From NCBI GenBank assembly GCA_003054665.1, contig QAYY01000009.1, forward strand, positions 1 through 64,000: 64,000 bases of DNA. Reading direction: 5' to 3'. A program made the position numbers and the translations under genes. The stretch is from Opitutaceae bacterium EW11 (GTDB taxonomy: Bacteria > Verrucomicrobiota > Verrucomicrobiia > Opitutales > Opitutaceae). The notes beneath the pieces were generated by a model. The model was given only the letters and a program-made list of their open reading frames with translations, did no database searches and was not told the DNA's origin. Below are positions 61,953 through 64,000 of this stretch, piece after piece (the first letter of the stretch is position 1; every line of letters begins with the position of its first letter).

Positions 61953-62732
61953 CTACACGGTCACACGGAGCCCGTCATGAGCGAGGGTGATCCCTTTCGG
62001 CAGGCTGTCGCACGTGGGCTGATAATCCACCGCATGCGTGGTGTGGGTGAGGTACGTCAGCGGCGCGCCGATCTCGTGCGCCGCCGAGATCGCCTCCGAA
62101 ATACTCATGTGCGTCGGGTGCGGCTCGGGTCGAAGTCCATCCAGCACCACCACGTTCGCCGTCCGAGCGAGTTCCACCGCTTCCCGAGGCACCCGCTTGC
62201 AGTCGGTGTAGTACGCAAAACGTCGTCCGCTGCTCCGCTCGGTAAAAACGAGACCCAGCGTATTCACGCCGCCATGCGGCAGCAGCGTCGATTCGATCGT
62301 GCCCTGGGGCAATTCCAGCTTTCCGGGCATCTCCTTCAGCTGGAAGGCCGCGTAGCCTTTGACCACAGGGCGATCGAGGATCGCATACGGATAGGCGGCG
62401 AGAATGTGCCCCAAGCCGTCCTCGGTCGAATACACCGGCATGGCCGCGCCGCCGAGCAGGTCGCAGAAGCGCCGGAGGTCGTCCATTCCGCAGACGTGGT
62501 CCGCATGCCCGTGGGTGAGGATGAAAAGATCGATCCACGTAATGCGATTCGAGATACACTGGAGCCGGAACTCGGGCCCGGCGTCCACCTGCACGTGCAG
62601 CCCGTCCATGACGACGTGAATGCTCGGTCGTGTGCGCTTGTTGCGGGGATCCGAGGAGGTGCAGACCGCGCAGTCGCAGGCGATCATCGGGACTCCATGC
62701 GACGTGCCGGTGCCGAGAAAAACGACTTCCAT
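61953..62732 (-). CDS. MBL-fold metallo-hydrolase, PhnP/YycJ-like
   Basis: 259 residues. The metal-binding motif is LTHGHADHVCG (H74, H76, D78, H79), preceded by a Cys cluster (C19, C21, C24 in IACDCAVC) as in PhnP-like enzymes. LGTGTSHGVPM and THTTHAVDY complete the family pattern. PhnP itself is a cyclic phosphodiesterase, but related proteins have unassigned substrates. No C-P-lyase genes are nearby. The upstream open frame is low-complexity; ATG 62732 gives the normal length. Confidence 0.87.
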   Translation of the reverse strand: MEVVFLGTGTSHGVPMIACDCAVCTSSDPRNKRTRPSIHVVMDGLHVQVDAGPEFRLQCISNRITWIDLFILTHGHADHVCGMDDLRRFCDLLGGAAMPVYSTEDGLGHILAAYPYAILDRPVVKGYAAFQLKEMPGKLELPQGTIESTLLPHGGVNTLGLVFTERSSGRRFAYYTDCKRVPREAVELARTANVVVLDGLRPEPHPTHMSISEAISAAHEIGAPLTYLTHTTHAVDYQPTCDSLPKGITLAHDGLRVTV

Positions 62733-63053
62733 GGCTCTCGTTTGGCGTGGCCGGCGGGGCATGACACGGAAAAAAACACGCGGCGGAGCAGGGCCGCTTC
62801 GGCGGTCGGCGCAACGTCCGCCGCAAAACCCAGCCGTTTCGGATCGCCGGCCGCTGCAGGCCCTCCGCGGCTTCGATCTGCCCGCTGTTCCCTCCCCAGC
62901 CCCGCGGATCCGCGTACGTTCCCGCGCGGTGCGGCCACCGCGCCCACATTGAACCAGCCCTTTGGCCCGCTCTCCTGGCGGGCCGGAACGAGCCGCCACA
63001 GATTTTTTCGCGGTCCGGTAGCGGGTCGGTTGCGCCCGACTGTCTTCTAAGGC
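62733..63053. other. Intergenic stretch
   Basis: 321 bp between the divergent MBL-fold gene and the exported delta-60 protein gene. I saw no coding region, repeat or RNA gene. Confidence 0.4.
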
Positions 63054-64000
63054 GTGCGAGAGATCTTGGCTTGGAGACGTCCTTCCCTCGAAACCGTCGG
63101 CACCCGGGCTGCGCGTAGCTGCGACGCCGGGCCGCTGCATTTTCGCCGTCGAGGGGAAAGGCCTACCACTGCTGTCACGCTATTGGTCATCGCAGTCGCG
63201 AGCGCAGCAAGCACGGTCCTGTCCGCCCAGTCCCAGTCCGTCGTGGACCGCACGTTTGCCTCCCAGCTGACGGCGATCTCGAGTTACCGGTCCGCCAGCG
63301 TCCATCCGCTCGAGGACGGCAACGTGATCTTCGACCTGAGCTATTACGCGGGTGTCGGCGCCTATTTCGACACCCAGCGGCTTGACGCCACCGGTGCTTT
63401 GAAACCGCTCTGGACCAATTTTCTCTGGAAACCCGGCTTGGGCGACGGACCGGGGCTGTTGGCCGTACTCGACGACGACACCTATCTCATGGCGGCCGCG
63501 CCGGACCGCCGACGTGCAGATGGCACGGGCATCGCGGGCTTCAGCCTGGCGGTGAAGCCCCAGGAAGGCGGCCCCGCCACCAACTACGACCTGCTCAACA
63601 CGGGCAAAATTCTCGTCGTCCAAGGGGCTCGCCTCCAGCGTCTGAATACCAACGGCTCGGTGGACTCGTCATTCAACGATTCCTCTGCGGGGTTCGATTC
63701 GATCGACAGCGTTCGAGTCGACAGCCAGCAACGGCTCCTCGTGATCGGACACGACGCGGAATTCCGATATCGACTGATTCGCCTCACTCCCACGGGGAAA
63801 CTCGACCCGTCGTTTGCCACGATCACGTCCGACGCCCCTCTTGGTGCTGACCTTCTTTCGGACGGCAGCCTCCTCGTGAACAGGTGGAACATGGACGAGC
63901 GGATCAGCTACTACGCCCGCTATTCGCCCTCCGGGCTCAAAATCGAGGACTGGGACCTGCACCGCTGGAGCGGCGAAAAACGTGTCGCGCCTGACGGTCA
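63054..64000 (+). CDS. Secreted delta-60-repeat protein, partial (runs off the window)
   Basis: The frame is open from a stop at 63048-63050 to the window end, with no stop. The start is uncertain: GTG 63054 and TTG 63066 are candidates. After an Arg-rich lead comes a signal peptide (TTAVTLLVIAVASAASTVLS, then AQSQS). The mature part has three delta-60 (DUF5122-like) units: RLDATGALKPLW, RLNTNGSVDSSFN and RLTPTGKLDPSF, each followed by a strand with a DGS/DSQQRLLV-type turn. Such proteins are extracellular beta-propeller-like proteins of unknown function, common in Verrucomicrobiota and Bacteroidota. Confidence 0.72.
   Translation, partial: MREILAWRRPSLETVGTRAARSCDAGPLHFRRRGERPTTAVTLLVIAVASAASTVLSAQSQSVVDRTFASQLTAISSYRSASVHPLEDGNVIFDLSYYAGVGAYFDTQRLDATGALKPLWTNFLWKPGLGDGPGLLAVLDDDTYLMAAAPDRRRADGTGIAGFSLAVKPQEGGPATNYDLLNTGKILVVQGARLQRLNTNGSVDSSFNDSSAGFDSIDSVRVDSQQRLLVIGHDAEFRYRLIRLTPTGKLDPSFATITSDAPLGADLLSDGSLLVNRWNMDERISYYARYSPSGLKIEDWDLHRWSGEKRVAPDG

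Noticed and set aside
1-64000. CRISPR array, prophage, insertion sequence or secondary-metabolite cluster
   Set aside because: No regularly spaced repeats, transposase, integrase, phage structural genes or biosynthetic megasynthase were seen.

Overview
The window is a high-GC bacterial chromosome segment with tightly packed genes, many joined by 4-bp ATGA stop/start overlaps. I infer a Gram-negative, aerobic heterotroph, most likely a member of the Verrucomicrobiota close to Opitutaceae. The grounds are gene content and protein style: an OprP/OprO-type porin, CimA, a caa3-type oxidase, secreted carbohydrate enzymes, and a histidine kinase fused to a LacI-like sensor. No rRNA, tRNA, CRISPR array, transposase or prophage gene was found. 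The only accessory-looking part is the first ~1.5 kb, which has a toxin-antitoxin pair and strong hairpins.

Layout. 0-1.5 kb: Doc-like toxin with a small overlapping antitoxin. 1.5-6.2 kb: a polytopic membrane protein behind cimA (isoleucine synthesis), and a divergent secreted protein. 6.2-17.7 kb: a complete respiratory module. It has a SCO/CusF copper chaperone with a periplasmic partner, then ctaA, ctaB, a DUF420 protein, ctaC (with fused cytochrome c), ctaD, ctaE, ctaF and ctaG, closed by a CsgG-like secreted protein. 17.8-22.6 kb: a sigma-54 activator and a soluble multi-PAS histidine kinase with a NarL-type regulator. 23-24 kb: two stress-type small proteins (BON and KGG), each with a clear terminator. 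24.3-31.3 kb: murJ with a BASS transporter, nitroreductase and quinone-oxidoreductase-like gene, divergent from a split phosphotransacetylase (catalytic and BioD/DRTGG parts as separate genes). 31.5-39.5 kb: GH28 glycosidase, secreted esterase, flavin monooxygenase, receiver protein, exported AGE-family epimerase, amine oxidase and a TPR protein. 39.6-48.6 kb: LacI-sensor/PAS histidine kinase, ABC exporter, FtsH, a stand-alone PD-(D/E)XK protein and two small-family membrane proteins.

49-61.5 kb is the most coherent block. It is a sulfur-assimilation regulon on the minus strand: an OprP/O-like porin, two sulfate-binding proteins, the sulfate ABC transporter (cysT, cysW, cysA), cysK, then an Rrf2-family regulator leading a sulfonate-type ABC transporter. 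Two M14/AstE-like proteins sit inside the sulfate operon. One has an intact zinc site and the other is its paralogue with all three zinc-ligand positions changed. This pair is my best candidate for undescribed biology. The window ends with an MBL-fold hydrolase and the first part of a secreted delta-60-repeat protein that runs off the edge.

Genes were called by reading translations; no database search was run. Family names rest on motifs and overall resemblance.
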